64,000 nucleotides of DNA, from the NCBI RefSeq assembly GCF_000472425.1, contig NZ_AXAI01000021.1, forward strand, positions 48,204 to 112,203, in the 5' to 3' direction. The translations under genes were made by a program, and so were the position numbers. Of the stretch, positions 36,442-44,803 are shown in pieces (within the stretch, counting starts at the first letter, position 1; each line of letters opens with the position of its first letter). Below the pieces are notes generated by a model that searched no databases, had not been told where the DNA came from, and worked only from the letters and a program-made list of their open reading frames with translations. This stretch comes from Bradyrhizobium sp. Tv2a-2 (lineage in GTDB: Bacteria; Pseudomonadota; Alphaproteobacteria; Rhizobiales; Xanthobacteraceae).

Positions 36442-36653
36442 CCATTCAAATCTCACAACGAGGCAAGGAATATTTGAAGACGGCGCAGACTCTGCTCCGC
36501 GCGGCCCAAACCATGACCGATCGAGCGATCGCGGGTCAGCTCAAGGCCCTTGCCGACGACTACGAGCGGCGAGCCGAAAAGGCTTCGCGCGACGATGAGA
36601 CCAAGGCATTAGCTCGATTGACCGCCGTCACTGAAAGCGAATGGCTCGCATGA
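36438..36653 (+). CDS. Small helical hypothetical protein
   Basis: The 71-residue product is predicted as two long amphipathic helices (GKEYLKTAQTLLRAAQTMTD, then QLKALADDYERRAEKA) with a short acidic tail. The start overlaps the stop of the zinc-ribbon-like gene (ATGA), implying coupled translation. No domain is recognised. The charge pattern suggests a small coiled-coil or bundle-forming partner protein. Confidence 0.6.
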   Translation: MTIQISQRGKEYLKTAQTLLRAAQTMTDRAIAGQLKALADDYERRAEKASRDDETKALARLTAVTESEWLA

Positions 36654-36871
36654 GCTGTTGGGAGCGTCGCTCGGCAGCTATCGTCAGACAAAACTCGACG
36701 CGCGGGTGATCCGTGTCAGTATTGCGTAAAGTTTGGTGTACCCGGTGCGCATTCTCCGGGTAAAAATGGGACTGTTCAGGTTCCAGGATTAGGACTAGAA
36801 ATGCGCGATCCTGCCAAATTGGCAAACCAGGACGCAGGCTGACTTTCGCGATCTCTTCCCGAGCACTAGCG

Positions 36872-37507
36872 ATGTCTGACGCAGATTCCACCGTGTTGGT
36901 CATCGACGACGATCCAGACCTCCGCGCCTCGGTTGGACGTCTGCTGCGATCGCTCGGCATTAACGTTCAGCTATTTGCCTCTATTTCCGACTTCCTGAAG
37001 TCCGATCCGCCGGATTGCCCCACCTGTCTGGTGCTCGATATTAGACTGCCCGGCCAAAGCGGCCTCGATCTCCAGCGCGAGCTGGCTGCCGCAAACAGGG
37101 AGATCCCGATCATCTTCGTCACGGGACACGGTGACATACCGATGTCCGTGCAGGCTATGAAAAGGGGAGCCATCGAGTTCCTCACCAAGCCGTTCCGCGA
37201 TCAGGATCTCCTCGACGCCATTCAGCTCGGCCTGTCTCGCGACCGCGCGCGGCGGGAAAGCGACAAGGATCTCGCGGCGCTGCGGGAGCGCTTTAGTTCG
37301 CTGAGCCCCAGGGAGCGCGAGATCGTAATTCAAGTCGCTCGCGGCCGCCTGAGCAAACAGATCGCCCACGATATCGGCATCGCCGAAGCCACGGTGAAGG
37401 TGCATCGCAGCAGGGCAATGCAGAAGATGCAGGCCGGTTCGCTTCCCGAACTCGGTCGGATGGCTGACAAGCTCAAACTGGTGCCAGATCCGCCGCACCG
37501 CTCCTGA
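36872..37507 (+). CDS. FixJ/NarL-type two-component response regulator
   Basis: The 211-residue protein has an N-terminal receiver domain (IDDDPDLRASVGR, phosphoacceptor D56 in VLDIRLPGQSG, Lys in FLTKPFRD) and a C-terminal LuxR-type helix-turn-helix. The latter reads LSPREREIVIQVARGRLSKQ and then the GIAEATVKVHRS recognition region. Domain order and length match FixJ/NodW regulators of alphaproteobacteria. A Rho-independent-type terminator follows at 37585-37618. No cognate kinase is adjacent; orphan kinases in this window are possible partners. Confidence 0.9.
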   Translation: MSDADSTVLVIDDDPDLRASVGRLLRSLGINVQLFASISDFLKSDPPDCPTCLVLDIRLPGQSGLDLQRELAAANREIPIIFVTGHGDIPMSVQAMKRGAIEFLTKPFRDQDLLDAIQLGLSRDRARRESDKDLAALRERFSSLSPREREIVIQVARGRLSKQIAHDIGIAEATVKVHRSRAMQKMQAGSLPELGRMADKLKLVPDPPHRS

Positions 37508-37584
37508 GCTGTGCCCTGACATGGTGCGCTACGCGCGCGGGGAGATCAGTCAAGCAGTCGCGCACTCTCAAAACAAACCAAGAG

Positions 37585-37618
37585 AAAAGGCCGGCGGGAG
37601 CTACGCCGCCGGCCTTTT
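37585..37618 (+). terminator. Rho-independent-type hairpin after the FixJ-like regulator
   Basis: The arms AAAAGGCCGGCGG (37585-37597) and CCGCCGGCCTTTT (37606-37618) pair perfectly over 13 bp with an 8-base loop, and the right arm ends in TTTT. It sits ~80 bases after the regulator stop and can work in both directions because the left arm begins with A residues. Confidence 0.8.
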
Positions 37619-37728
37619 CTTGCAACTGCCGGCTCGCGGGGTCCGGTTCTGTTGCGATCCCGGCATTGTGTGCCGGAGGAAACGAAGATCGGCTGCTGTG
37701 CACTTGGCGGCCCGCATCGCTTGAATTG

Positions 37729-38043
37729 TTACCGCAGAGGGACCGCCGGCTCCATTGTGCGCCTGTCTAGCGTGAATGCACTGAGGGAGGTTCGCGTTAG
37801 TGAGTCCGGATACTGCAAATAATACGTCGGTCTATTGATCGCTAAGCGCTGCGCAGACGCGCGCCAACCCGCAGGTTCCTCGTCGGTGATTATTTCGATG
37901 TGCCCCGTGTTGCCATCGCGGATATTGATCAGACCCGCGGCGTCCTTGATGCTGCCACCCGCCCACCCGCAATCCTCTGCCCGATTGAGGCGGTCGCCCC
38001 GGCTTGTAAATCTAGGTTTAGGCAATGCAACCAAATCTGTCAT
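37729..38043 (-). CDS. Possible hypothetical protein (low support)
   Basis: A 104-residue minus-strand frame contains a fairly protein-like middle (GGSIKDAAGLINIRDGNTGH then IEIITDEEPAGWRAS). It has no recognised domain and no clear ribosome-binding site. It lies between the terminator and the winged-helix regulator gene. It may be genuine or a chance frame in GC-rich DNA. Confidence 0.3.
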   Translation of the reverse strand: MTDLVALPKPRFTSRGDRLNRAEDCGWAGGSIKDAAGLINIRDGNTGHIEIITDEEPAGWRASAQRLAINRPTYYLQYPDSLTRTSLSAFTLDRRTMEPAVPLR

Positions 38044-38147
38044 TGCCCGCCACCAGCGTGGAATAGCTCGCGGCGCTCCAGATCGTCAGATTACGTGTCG
38101 TTAGCATCTTTGCCGGGAACAGCCCTGCCAAGGCACGCGAGGTCAAA

Positions 38148-38609
38148 ATGCGATCGACTTTAGCTTTTGGACGCTTGGAGCAATTTTATCCCGAACCGGG
38201 GCTTGACGCCGGACGCGCCGTACACGGTTCCGCTGCGATCAGGACATCCTTTGATAAGCAAACCGCGTCGGCCGTCGCCGCTCCCACCGACCTTTCATTC
38301 GGACCGTTTCGCTTGCTCCCGACGCAGCTTCTTCTGCTGGAAGGCGATAAGCCCGTGGCGCTCGGAAGCCGCGCACTGGAGATCCTGATCGCCTTGCTCG
38401 AACGCCGCGGTGAGCTGGTCAGCAAGCAGGAGTTGATGGCTCGCGTTTGGCCGAATGTCTTCGTCGAGCCTGCAAACCTCACCGTCCATATGTCCGCGCT
38501 GCGTCGAGCACTACGTGATGGACAGGCTGGGCATCGGTTTATCGTCAATATCCCTGGGCGCGGCTACTGCTTCGTCGCCTCAGTCGGCATGTCGGGACAC
38601 GAGAACTGA
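38148..38609 (+). CDS. Stand-alone winged-helix (Trans_reg_C/CadC-type) regulator
   Basis: The 153-residue product has an unstructured N-terminal ~45 residues followed by an OmpR/CadC-type winged helix: LSFGPFRLLPTQLLLLEG, the LGSRALEILIALLERRGELV helix pair, KQELMARVWPNVFVEPANLT as the recognition region, and GRGYCFVA as the wing. In rhizobia this module usually heads ~900-residue ATPase/TPR regulators; here it ends immediately after the wing. It could be a truncated relic or a minimal regulator. It lies 37 bases upstream of the FUSC efflux operon. Confidence 0.75.
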   Translation: MRSTLAFGRLEQFYPEPGLDAGRAVHGSAAIRTSFDKQTASAVAAPTDLSFGPFRLLPTQLLLLEGDKPVALGSRALEILIALLERRGELVSKQELMARVWPNVFVEPANLTVHMSALRRALRDGQAGHRFIVNIPGRGYCFVASVGMSGHEN

Positions 38610-38646
38610 CCGAAGCATCCGCAGAGGCACTATCGTGGTCGCGACA

Positions 38647-40263
38647 ATGGCAGAGCAGCCGTTCACCGTAGCGAAGGTTCCGGTCAGTTCCTGGAGCTTC
38701 GCCATCCGCGTCTGGCTGGCTACAATCCTGGCCTTGTTCGTGAGCTTTTGGCTGCAGCTTGAATCGCCGACGACGGCCGCGCTTACTGTTGCAGTTCTTG
38801 CTGAACCAACCCGCGGTCAAGCGCTGGACAAGGCGGGCTTTCGATTGCTCGCCACTGTCGTAGGCGTAACGGCATCGATCGTAATCACGGGCTTGTTCTC
38901 GCAGACCAGGGATTTGATCCTCATCGCGTTTGCGGTTTGGCTTGGAATTTGTGTTTTTGCATCGAAGCTTCTGGACGGTTATCGCGCTTATGCGGCAGTG
39001 CTGTCGGGTTACACCGTCGGTTTTATAGCGACACAGCAGATCGACAACCCGCAGCATGTGTTTGAATCCGGCATGGCGCGTGGCGCCGCGATCGCGGTCG
39101 GCATTCTGTCAATCGCATTGGTAAATACGTTGATGTTTGCCCCCGACCGTCGATCGCAGCTCGTAGCGCAGCTGACCGCGATTCGTCGTCGTGTTCGCAA
39201 GTATGCGGATGCGGCATTTCGCGGCAAGGCCGGCGACTCGACCACCTTCGTGGCGCTACTTCGGGATGTTGTGACGCTTCGTCCCGAGATAGCGAGCGTG
39301 GCTCTGGAATCGAGCGGCGGCTGCGCTGGAAGCGCGGCTGCCCGGAGCGTGGCCGTTGATCTCGTTGCCGAACTGCAGGTGGCTCGAGCGCTCAACGATG
39401 GTCGCGCACACGGCGTAAGCGATGAAAGTGAAGCCCGAGCAGGGAGCGAGTTACTTCGCCGGGATGAAGAACTTCGACAAGATCTGTTGGCCCTGAGATC
39501 AGCCAGGTGGCCGTCGCGGCTATGGCGCGCACCCTTGTATCGTTCCTATCGGATCGCGGCCGAAAGCGGTGTCCGCGCCTCACTATGGCTTGCGATCGCC
39601 TCGATCTGCTACGTCTGGGCCGGGTGGCCGGCGACGAGTGTATCGCTGTCTTTCGTGACGCTGATTACCGGATTGGGGGCGACAACTCCGAACCCGCGCG
39701 CCTTCACCGCCATTGCGCTTGTTGGTACGCCGATTGCAGTTGTCCTGACGGGCGTTCTCGAGTTCGTTGTCCTCAATGGCGCCGACGCGTTTCCCCTACT
39801 GGCCATCGCTCTTGCTCCTTTTACGATCGGTGCAGCGCTCCTCATGACCTCCAAAAATCTCCTGTGGTCATCACTTGGTCGCGTCAACCTACCTTACATC
39901 ATGCTCATCCTGGGGCCGAGCAATCCGCAGGCTTACAATCCGCAAGCCTTCCTCTTCACATCTCTATACATCATCGCGGCCGCGGCGCTCCTGCTTGCGG
40001 CGCAGACCTTGATTCCGCCTCTGTCCGACGACAAACGCAGGATGTGGCTGCTCGCCGAGGCTCGCAGCGAACTGCAGAAGCCGATCCGGAGAGGCGAAGC
40101 CCGGGAGGATGCAACGTTCCGGGATGCCTCGCGGATCGGGCAATTTCTCGCCGCCGGGGGAGCGCAGGACAGCGGGGCCCTCGCAGAAATGCTCTCCTGC
40201 TTCGATCGATCGGCGATGCTTCGACAGGGCCACGGCGTCGCTTCCCCTCAGGAGGCAAACTGA
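38647..40263 (+). CDS. FUSC-family (aromatic acid/efflux) inner-membrane transporter
   Basis: The 538-residue protein has two sets of ~5-6 hydrophobic spans (about residues 15-170 and 305-475) separated by a cytosolic helical region, the FUSC/AaeB layout. It is followed directly by a DUF1656 protein and a HlyD-type periplasmic adaptor, the AaeX-AaeA-like organisation of p-hydroxybenzoate efflux systems. I chose the ATG at 38647 as the first methionine giving a normal TM1 start. The substrate is unknown. The lone winged-helix gene upstream may regulate it. Confidence 0.87.
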   Translation: MAEQPFTVAKVPVSSWSFAIRVWLATILALFVSFWLQLESPTTAALTVAVLAEPTRGQALDKAGFRLLATVVGVTASIVITGLFSQTRDLILIAFAVWLGICVFASKLLDGYRAYAAVLSGYTVGFIATQQIDNPQHVFESGMARGAAIAVGILSIALVNTLMFAPDRRSQLVAQLTAIRRRVRKYADAAFRGKAGDSTTFVALLRDVVTLRPEIASVALESSGGCAGSAAARSVAVDLVAELQVARALNDGRAHGVSDESEARAGSELLRRDEELRQDLLALRSARWPSRLWRAPLYRSYRIAAESGVRASLWLAIASICYVWAGWPATSVSLSFVTLITGLGATTPNPRAFTAIALVGTPIAVVLTGVLEFVVLNGADAFPLLAIALAPFTIGAALLMTSKNLLWSSLGRVNLPYIMLILGPSNPQAYNPQAFLFTSLYIIAAAALLLAAQTLIPPLSDDKRRMWLLAEARSELQKPIRRGEAREDATFRDASRIGQFLAAGGAQDSGALAEMLSCFDRSAMLRQGHGVASPQEAN

Positions 40264-40466
40264 TGGCACACGCCTTTCCAGAGTTGATCATCGGGGGCGT
40301 CCTGTTGGCGCCGTTTGTAGCGTATTTGGTGGCGGCTCTCGTCGTCATCATTGTCATTCGGCCGCTTCTGCATGCCATCGGCTTTACGAAGATGTTCAGT
40401 CGGGCTTCGGTCGCGGAGCTCTGTCTGTACATATCATTTCTCGGCTTGTTGATGTTGGTATTCTAG
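40263..40466 (+). CDS. DUF1656 (AaeX-like) small membrane protein
   Basis: The 67-residue product has two membrane spans (LIIGGVLLAPFVAYLVAALV near the start and CLYISFLGLLMLVF at the end) with a short basic loop, the normal form of DUF1656/AaeX proteins. The ATG overlaps the FUSC stop by one base (TGATG), and the gene sits between the FUSC transporter and the HlyD adaptor, as expected for this efflux cassette. Confidence 0.87.
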   Translation: MAHAFPELIIGGVLLAPFVAYLVAALVVIIVIRPLLHAIGFTKMFSRASVAELCLYISFLGLLMLVF

Positions 40467-40471
40467 AGGAG

Positions 40472-41671
40472 ATGGCCATGGATGCGACGATCGATGATGA
40501 GGTCTTGCAGCAGGAGGAGGTGGAAGCACTCGCAGCGCACTCGTCGCCGCGTGTCGGTGATGCGTCGCCTCGCCAGGCAGGTAAGCTCGACGATATCGCG
40601 CGAAAGGTATCGGAAGCCGGTCCAGGCGACAAATCGATCGTCTCGCCCTCCGAAAGGTCCATGGCACAACGGCGAAACGGCGCCTTCCGAATCGCGCAGC
40701 ATGTGTTGCGGAAGGTGGCTACTGCAGGTATCGCAGTCGTTGCGGTGCTGGTCGCTCTCGTGACCTGGGATCAATACAACGCCGGGCCATGGACGCGAGA
40801 CGGGCGAATCCGGGTTCAAGTGGCGAGCGTGGCGCCGGAAATCTCCGGCAAAATCACGGAGCTGCGGATAGTCGACAATCAATTTGTCCGCAAGGGCGAC
40901 GTCCTGTACGTCATCGACCCCTTCGATTTTGATGTCGCGCTGCACACGAACAAGGCGATCTTGCAGCAAAAGGTGGCGGACCTCAATGTGAAAGAACTGC
41001 AGTCCGAGCGTCGGCGACGCTTGTCGGATCTGGCAAGTAGCACCGAAGAGAAGCAGGTCTACGAGGGAAGTGCCCTGCAAGCAAAGGCCGCCGTCGATTC
41101 CGCTCAGGAGCAGGTACGGCAGGCGGAGATCAACCTGCGGCGAACTGAAGTGCGCAGTCCGGTGAATGGAATTGTCACCAACCTCCTGCTGCGTGAGGGC
41201 GATTACGCGCATCAAGGCGCCACCAATGTTTCGATCATCGACACGGACAGTTATTGGGTCGACGGCTATTTCGAGGAAACAAAGCTGGCTCGGCTGTGTG
41301 TGGGAGACCGCGCGGAGGCAAAACTGATGGGTTACTCGGCGCCGATTGTTGGCCACGTTGCAACTGTGACGCGTGGCGTCAGCGTATCGAACGCCGCGGC
41401 CGCGACCCAGGGCTTGCCCAACGTTGATCCGGTTTACACTTGGGTACGGCTGGCCCAGCGAGTGCCGGTCCGCATCATGATCGACAAGGTGCCGCCGGGC
41501 GTCCCACTGGTATCCGGCTTGACGGCAACTGTCACGATCCGGGACGGCAAAGACGGCGATAACGAAACGCTCTTGCAAAGGGTTCGCGCCGAACTCGAGT
41601 CGAGCTTTTTCGGATTGGTCGGTGAAGCTTCGGCGCGGCCAGGCTGCATTTCCGGCCCCTCGTCCCCGTAG
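40472..41671 (+). CDS. HlyD/EmrA-family periplasmic adaptor
   Basis: The 399-residue protein has an unusually long, charged cytosolic N-terminus (~75 residues), one membrane anchor (VATAGIAVVAVLVALVTWDQ) and the adaptor body. That body has a lipoyl/biotinyl half-motif (APEISGKITELRIVDNQFV and VRSPVNGIVTNLLLREGDYA), a coiled-coil hairpin between them and a beta-barrel with YWVDGYFEETKLARL. Adaptors of this type link FUSC pumps to an outer-membrane channel, which is not encoded here. The ATG at 40472 is preceded by AGAGGAG, six bases after the DUF1656 stop. Confidence 0.9.
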   Translation: MAMDATIDDEVLQQEEVEALAAHSSPRVGDASPRQAGKLDDIARKVSEAGPGDKSIVSPSERSMAQRRNGAFRIAQHVLRKVATAGIAVVAVLVALVTWDQYNAGPWTRDGRIRVQVASVAPEISGKITELRIVDNQFVRKGDVLYVIDPFDFDVALHTNKAILQQKVADLNVKELQSERRRRLSDLASSTEEKQVYEGSALQAKAAVDSAQEQVRQAEINLRRTEVRSPVNGIVTNLLLREGDYAHQGATNVSIIDTDSYWVDGYFEETKLARLCVGDRAEAKLMGYSAPIVGHVATVTRGVSVSNAAAATQGLPNVDPVYTWVRLAQRVPVRIMIDKVPPGVPLVSGLTATVTIRDGKDGDNETLLQRVRAELESSFFGLVGEASARPGCISGPSSP

Positions 41672-41912
41672 CTGCAGAAGGCGATTGTTTACGAGACCTG
41701 CAGGCGACCGAGCCCCGGTCGGCGAGGTTTGCTGCTGTCATTCGCTTAAGGGCGGTCGGTCCTCTGTCTTATCCGAGCCGTTTCTCGTCTCCTCTAAGCC
41801 AAGGTTTATGTGCCGCAACCACAGCCGTATTCAGAACGACTCACGTGCAATAGAGGATAGACCCGCAAAACTGTAACTCTCCCCTCAGCAATCCGCTTGA
41901 TGGAGATCACTG

Positions 41913-42206
41913 ATGAGGAGAATCACTGTTCTCATTGCTTCTGCTGCGATCAACGCTTCCACGATTCCCATGGTCGCTGCGGAGTGCATCGACGACTCCT
42001 GCGCTCGCTCGGCTGCGGTACGAAGCCAACCCGCCAGTGTAGCCGACAAAGAGAAGAGTTGTCGCGGCTACGCCGCCTCATTCTATGAGTCCGTGATGTT
42101 GCGGCACGTCGCTGCCCAACGGGTCGACGGCGCGCAGGTATTGGCAGCGCTCGATTCCGTGATCAACGCCTTCAACGACCTGCTGGCGACGAAGTGCGGC
42201 GGTTGA
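41913..42206 (+). CDS. Small secreted Cys-containing protein
   Basis: The 97-residue product starts with a signal-like segment (RRITVLIASAAINASTIPMV, cleavage near AAEC). The mature part has four to five Cys residues (CIDDSCARS, CRGYA, and a C-terminal TKCGG), which could form disulfides, and is mostly helical. No family is recognised. It is monocistronic, ~240 bases after the efflux operon. Periplasmic location is inferred from the signal. Confidence 0.6.
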   Translation: MRRITVLIASAAINASTIPMVAAECIDDSCARSAAVRSQPASVADKEKSCRGYAASFYESVMLRHVAAQRVDGAQVLAALDSVINAFNDLLATKCGG

Positions 42207-42381
42207 GATCCTTACTGGTAGGCAAATGACAATCCGCGAGGTGCTCAGATGATTCTGTTTCCTCTCATGGCCACCTGGATGTTGTTCGAAATTGTCGGAG
42301 CGACGCCCCTGCCGGCTTTCGTGCCGTCCCGTCGTGAACACCGGCAACGCCGAGATCTCGTGCCATCCCGTCGCATTTGAA

Positions 42382-42627
42382 ATGAGGCTGAACGTGACCC
42401 AGGTCTATTTCCACTGCTCCAACACGAGGAAGGTTTTCGTCGACCGCCACGGCGCCTCCGTGAACGACCTCGCTGAGGCGCGAGATCACGTGACCCGCGT
42501 CGTGCAATCCTTCACCAATGAGCGCAGTCTCGATGATTGGCGTGACTGGCTCCTCCATGTCAGCGACGATCAGGGCGATGAGCTTTTCGTTGTGCCCTTC
42601 ACTTTCGTGCTCGGCAGACCCCATTGA
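42382..42627 (+). CDS. DUF6894-family small protein
   Basis: The 81-residue product starts RLNVTQVYFHCSNTRKVFVD and continues DLAEARDHVTRVVQSF and WLLHVSDDQGDELFVVPFTF. This matches the DUF6894 pattern common in Bradyrhizobium: a short beta hairpin around YFH, a helix with D-L-x-x-A-R-x-x-A-like spacing and a final W-x-x-x-V-x-D-E-x-G segment. I chose the ATG at 42382 because the upstream part of the frame does not fit. The function of this family is unknown. Confidence 0.7.
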   Translation: MRLNVTQVYFHCSNTRKVFVDRHGASVNDLAEARDHVTRVVQSFTNERSLDDWRDWLLHVSDDQGDELFVVPFTFVLGRPH

Positions 42628-42677
42628 AGGCCGCCAGGCATTGGCACCAATGCCAAAGACATTGAGGAGGCGTTCTC

Positions 42678-42887
42678 GTGATCAAGATCATTGCCGTGCT
42701 CTGCAGTCTGTCCTCTCCGGACAATTGTTACGAACAGATGGTCACCAACTCGGATTTCGCGGATGTCTCGGTGCAGTCATGCCTGATGGGCGCGCCGCAG
42801 CTCGCGGACTGGATGAAGCAGCATCCGGCGGAGCGCCTCGCGGCATGGCGCTGTGTAGTCGGCAAGCAGAGCAGCAGAGGAGCTTAG
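42678..42887 (+). CDS. Small hypothetical protein with several cysteines
   Basis: The 69-residue product starts at a GTG (42678) after GAGGAGGC. The sequence IKIIAVLCSLSSPDNCYEQM with later SCLMGAPQLADWMKQHP and WRCVVGK holds four Cys residues and looks like a compact small protein. It is 50 bases downstream of the DUF6894 gene on the same strand. No family assignment can be made from the sequence alone. Confidence 0.55.
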   Translation: MIKIIAVLCSLSSPDNCYEQMVTNSDFADVSVQSCLMGAPQLADWMKQHPAERLAAWRCVVGKQSSRGA

Positions 42888-43211
42888 CGTGAGAGGCAGA
42901 TCGCTTCGAAAGCGGTCGATGCACTGGAACAGGCGTTAGGCACGATTTACTTGGATTTGGATTGCTTTACTCGCACCGACGTTTCTTGTCGGATAGCAAA
43001 TCGCCTTGGGGAGCAGACAGCTTCGCAAGTGCTTGGCCCCGGCGCCTGACCCTTCGCCGTGGCTTCCCGCGGCCGGTCCTTTCCTTCCCGAGGACCGGCC
43101 GCCCCCTTCAGGGGCCTGGCAGTCGTCTGCGCCCGATCGTATGGGCACGGCGGCTCTTTCGGACGGGGAGGTTCGGATCGTTGAGCACCAACCGGACGGA
43201 GGCGTCGCTCC
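42888..43211. other. hemA upstream region
   Basis: There is no gene here. It contains a perfect 10-bp inverted repeat at 43071-43100 followed by a GC-rich short hairpin, and ends at the hemA start. Promoter elements are not recognised with confidence. Confidence 0.4.
43071..43100. promoter_or_regulatory. Strong GC hairpin upstream of hemA
   Basis: GGCCGGTCCT (43071-43080) and AGGACCGGCC (43091-43100) pair perfectly with a 10-base loop. A second small inverted repeat (GCCCCCTTCAGGGGC) follows directly. No T-tract is present, so this is not a typical terminator; an mRNA 5' structure of hemA or an operator are alternatives. Confidence 0.45.
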
Positions 43212-44441
43212 ATGCCTTATGATCATTTCTTCTCCGCCGCGCTTGCTCGCCTGCACGCCGAACGGCGCTATCGCGTGTTTGCCGATCTCGAGCGCATCGC
43301 CGGGCGTTTCCCGCATGCAACATGGCATTCCCCGAATGGTCCGCGCCCGGTCGTGATCTGGTGCTCGAACGATTACCTTGGCATGGGCCAGCACCCGAAG
43401 GTGATCGGCGCCATGGTGGAAACCGCCACTCGCATGGGTGCAGGCGCCGGCGGCACTCGCAACATTTCCGGCACCAATCATCCGCTGGTCGAATTGGAGC
43501 GGGAGCTCGCCGACCTGCATGACAAGGAAGCTGCGCTGGTCTTCACCTCGGGCTACGTGTCCAACGAGACCGGCATCGCGACCATCGCCAGACTGCTGCC
43601 GAACTGCGTGATCCTGTCAGACGCCTGGAACCACAATTCGATGATCGAGGGCGTGCGGTGTGCTGGCGTGGAAAAGAAGATCTGGCGCCACAACGACATT
43701 GACCACCTGGAAGAGTTTCTGGCGGCGGAGGCACCCGAGCGGCCAAAGCTGATCGTGTTCGAGGCTCTCTACTCGATGGACGGCGACGTCGCGCCGGTGA
43801 ACCAAATCTGCGATGTCGCGGAGCGCTATGGCGCCATGACCTTCATTGACGAAGTCCATTCAGCCGGCATGTACGGACCGCGCGGGGCCGGCATTGCCGC
43901 GCGCGAGGGTGCCTTGCACCGGATCGATGTGGTCGAGGGCACGCTGGCGAAGGCCTTCGGCTGTCTTGGCGGCTACATCGCGGCGAGCGCCGACATCATC
44001 GATGCGGTGCGCTCCTATGCGACGGGCTTCATTTTCACCACCGCGCTGCCGCCCGCAGTCTGCGCTGCCGCTACCGCAGCCATCCGGCACCTCAAGACTT
44101 CACGTTGGGAACGCGGCCGTCATCAGGACCAAGCGGCGCGGGTCAAGGCTGTGCTCAATGCCGCCGGCCTGCCGGTGATGCCGACCGACACGCACATTGT
44201 GCCGGTGATGGTGGCCGATCCGGAGAAGTGCAAGGAGGCGAGCGATCTCCTGCTCGCCGAGCACGGCATCTATGTCCAGCCAATCAACTATCCGACCGTC
44301 CCGCGCGGCACCGAGCGACTGCGCATCACGCCGACGCCCTACCATGACGATTCGCTGATTGATGCGCTTGCCGAGGCGCTGGTCGATGTCTGGGGGCGGC
44401 TCGGGTTGCCACTGCGATGCCGGGCGCTGGCGGCAGAGTAA
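43212..44441 (+). CDS. hemA: 5-aminolevulinate synthase (C4/Shemin pathway)
   Basis: The 409-residue PLP enzyme condenses glycine and succinyl-CoA to 5-aminolevulinate, the first step of tetrapyrrole synthesis in alphaproteobacteria. It has the family N-terminus with ERRYRVFADLERIAGRFP, the glycine-rich GAGAGGTRNISGT loop (~78-90), FIDEVHSAGMYGPRGAG with the PLP Asp (~216) and the Schiff-base Lys at 247 in GTLAKAFGCLGGYIA. The length is standard. It is monocistronic in this window. A GC-rich hairpin lies upstream, and downstream is a decayed ABC-transporter gene fragment. Confidence 0.96.
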   Translation: MPYDHFFSAALARLHAERRYRVFADLERIAGRFPHATWHSPNGPRPVVIWCSNDYLGMGQHPKVIGAMVETATRMGAGAGGTRNISGTNHPLVELERELADLHDKEAALVFTSGYVSNETGIATIARLLPNCVILSDAWNHNSMIEGVRCAGVEKKIWRHNDIDHLEEFLAAEAPERPKLIVFEALYSMDGDVAPVNQICDVAERYGAMTFIDEVHSAGMYGPRGAGIAAREGALHRIDVVEGTLAKAFGCLGGYIAASADIIDAVRSYATGFIFTTALPPAVCAAATAAIRHLKTSRWERGRHQDQAARVKAVLNAAGLPVMPTDTHIVPVMVADPEKCKEASDLLLAEHGIYVQPINYPTVPRGTERLRITPTPYHDDSLIDALAEALVDVWGRLGLPLRCRALAAE

Positions 44442-44504
44442 TTTACCGATGGCCCCGCAAGCTCGGCTCCGCCAATTCGATGGCTCCAAGTGCCGCGGCC
44501 CTCA

Positions 44505-44609
44505 CCGACCGACTATCGCATCAACAAGCAGATGCAGATGATGAAGTTCAATGGCGAGCACTGGGAACTGTTCGGCCCGATCATCGAGGATACGAGCGCG
44601 GCGGGTTGA
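44505..44609 (+). pseudogene. Remnant: C-terminus of a branched-chain-type ABC transporter substrate-binding protein
   Basis: The frame reads PTDYRINKQMQMMKFNGEHW followed by ELFGPIIED and a TGA stop. This is the characteristic C-terminal end of LivJ-type periplasmic substrate-binding proteins (D-Y-R-x-x-x-Q-M-x-x-M-K-F-x-G-x-x-W-x-L-F-G-P). No upstream part of the gene is present, since hemA ends ~60 bases earlier. It is therefore a deletion relic. Confidence 0.6.
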
Positions 44610-44636
44610 CAGCTCGCGTTGTCTAGGGGTGGTCGA

Positions 44637-44715
44637 AAGTCTGGATGCTAATGCAGATCGACCGGGCTCCTGGCTCATGCGCAAAATCGGGGCATTAAAT
44701 ACAAAAAGCCCATCC
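44637..44715. repeat. Diverged copy of interspersed repeat (AGTCTGGA type)
   Basis: The block GGTCGAAAGTCTGGATGC, then ACCGGGCTCCTGGCTCATGC and GCAAAATC with an A-rich end, resembles the repeat at 51665-51748 (AGTCTGGAGGCTGGTTCCCG ... CCGGGCTCGCCG ... CATATGCGAAAATC). It lies in the non-coding gap downstream of the ABC remnant. Confidence 0.4.
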
Positions 44716-44803
44716 GTGACGAGTACCGTCTTCTTCCACCCTGCCGATGGGAGCGGGGTCGATCCTCAGCCGCCTTTCGCCCGCCCGCTGACTGTTTGCC
44801 TCA

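Noticed and set aside
40463..41578. 371-codon open frame antisense to the HlyD adaptor
   Set aside because: No recognisable fold. The adaptor gene on the plus strand explains the open frame.
42936..43520. 194-codon minus-strand frame overlapping the hemA start
   Set aside because: Composition is shadow-like and it runs antisense to hemA, whose N-terminus is well supported.
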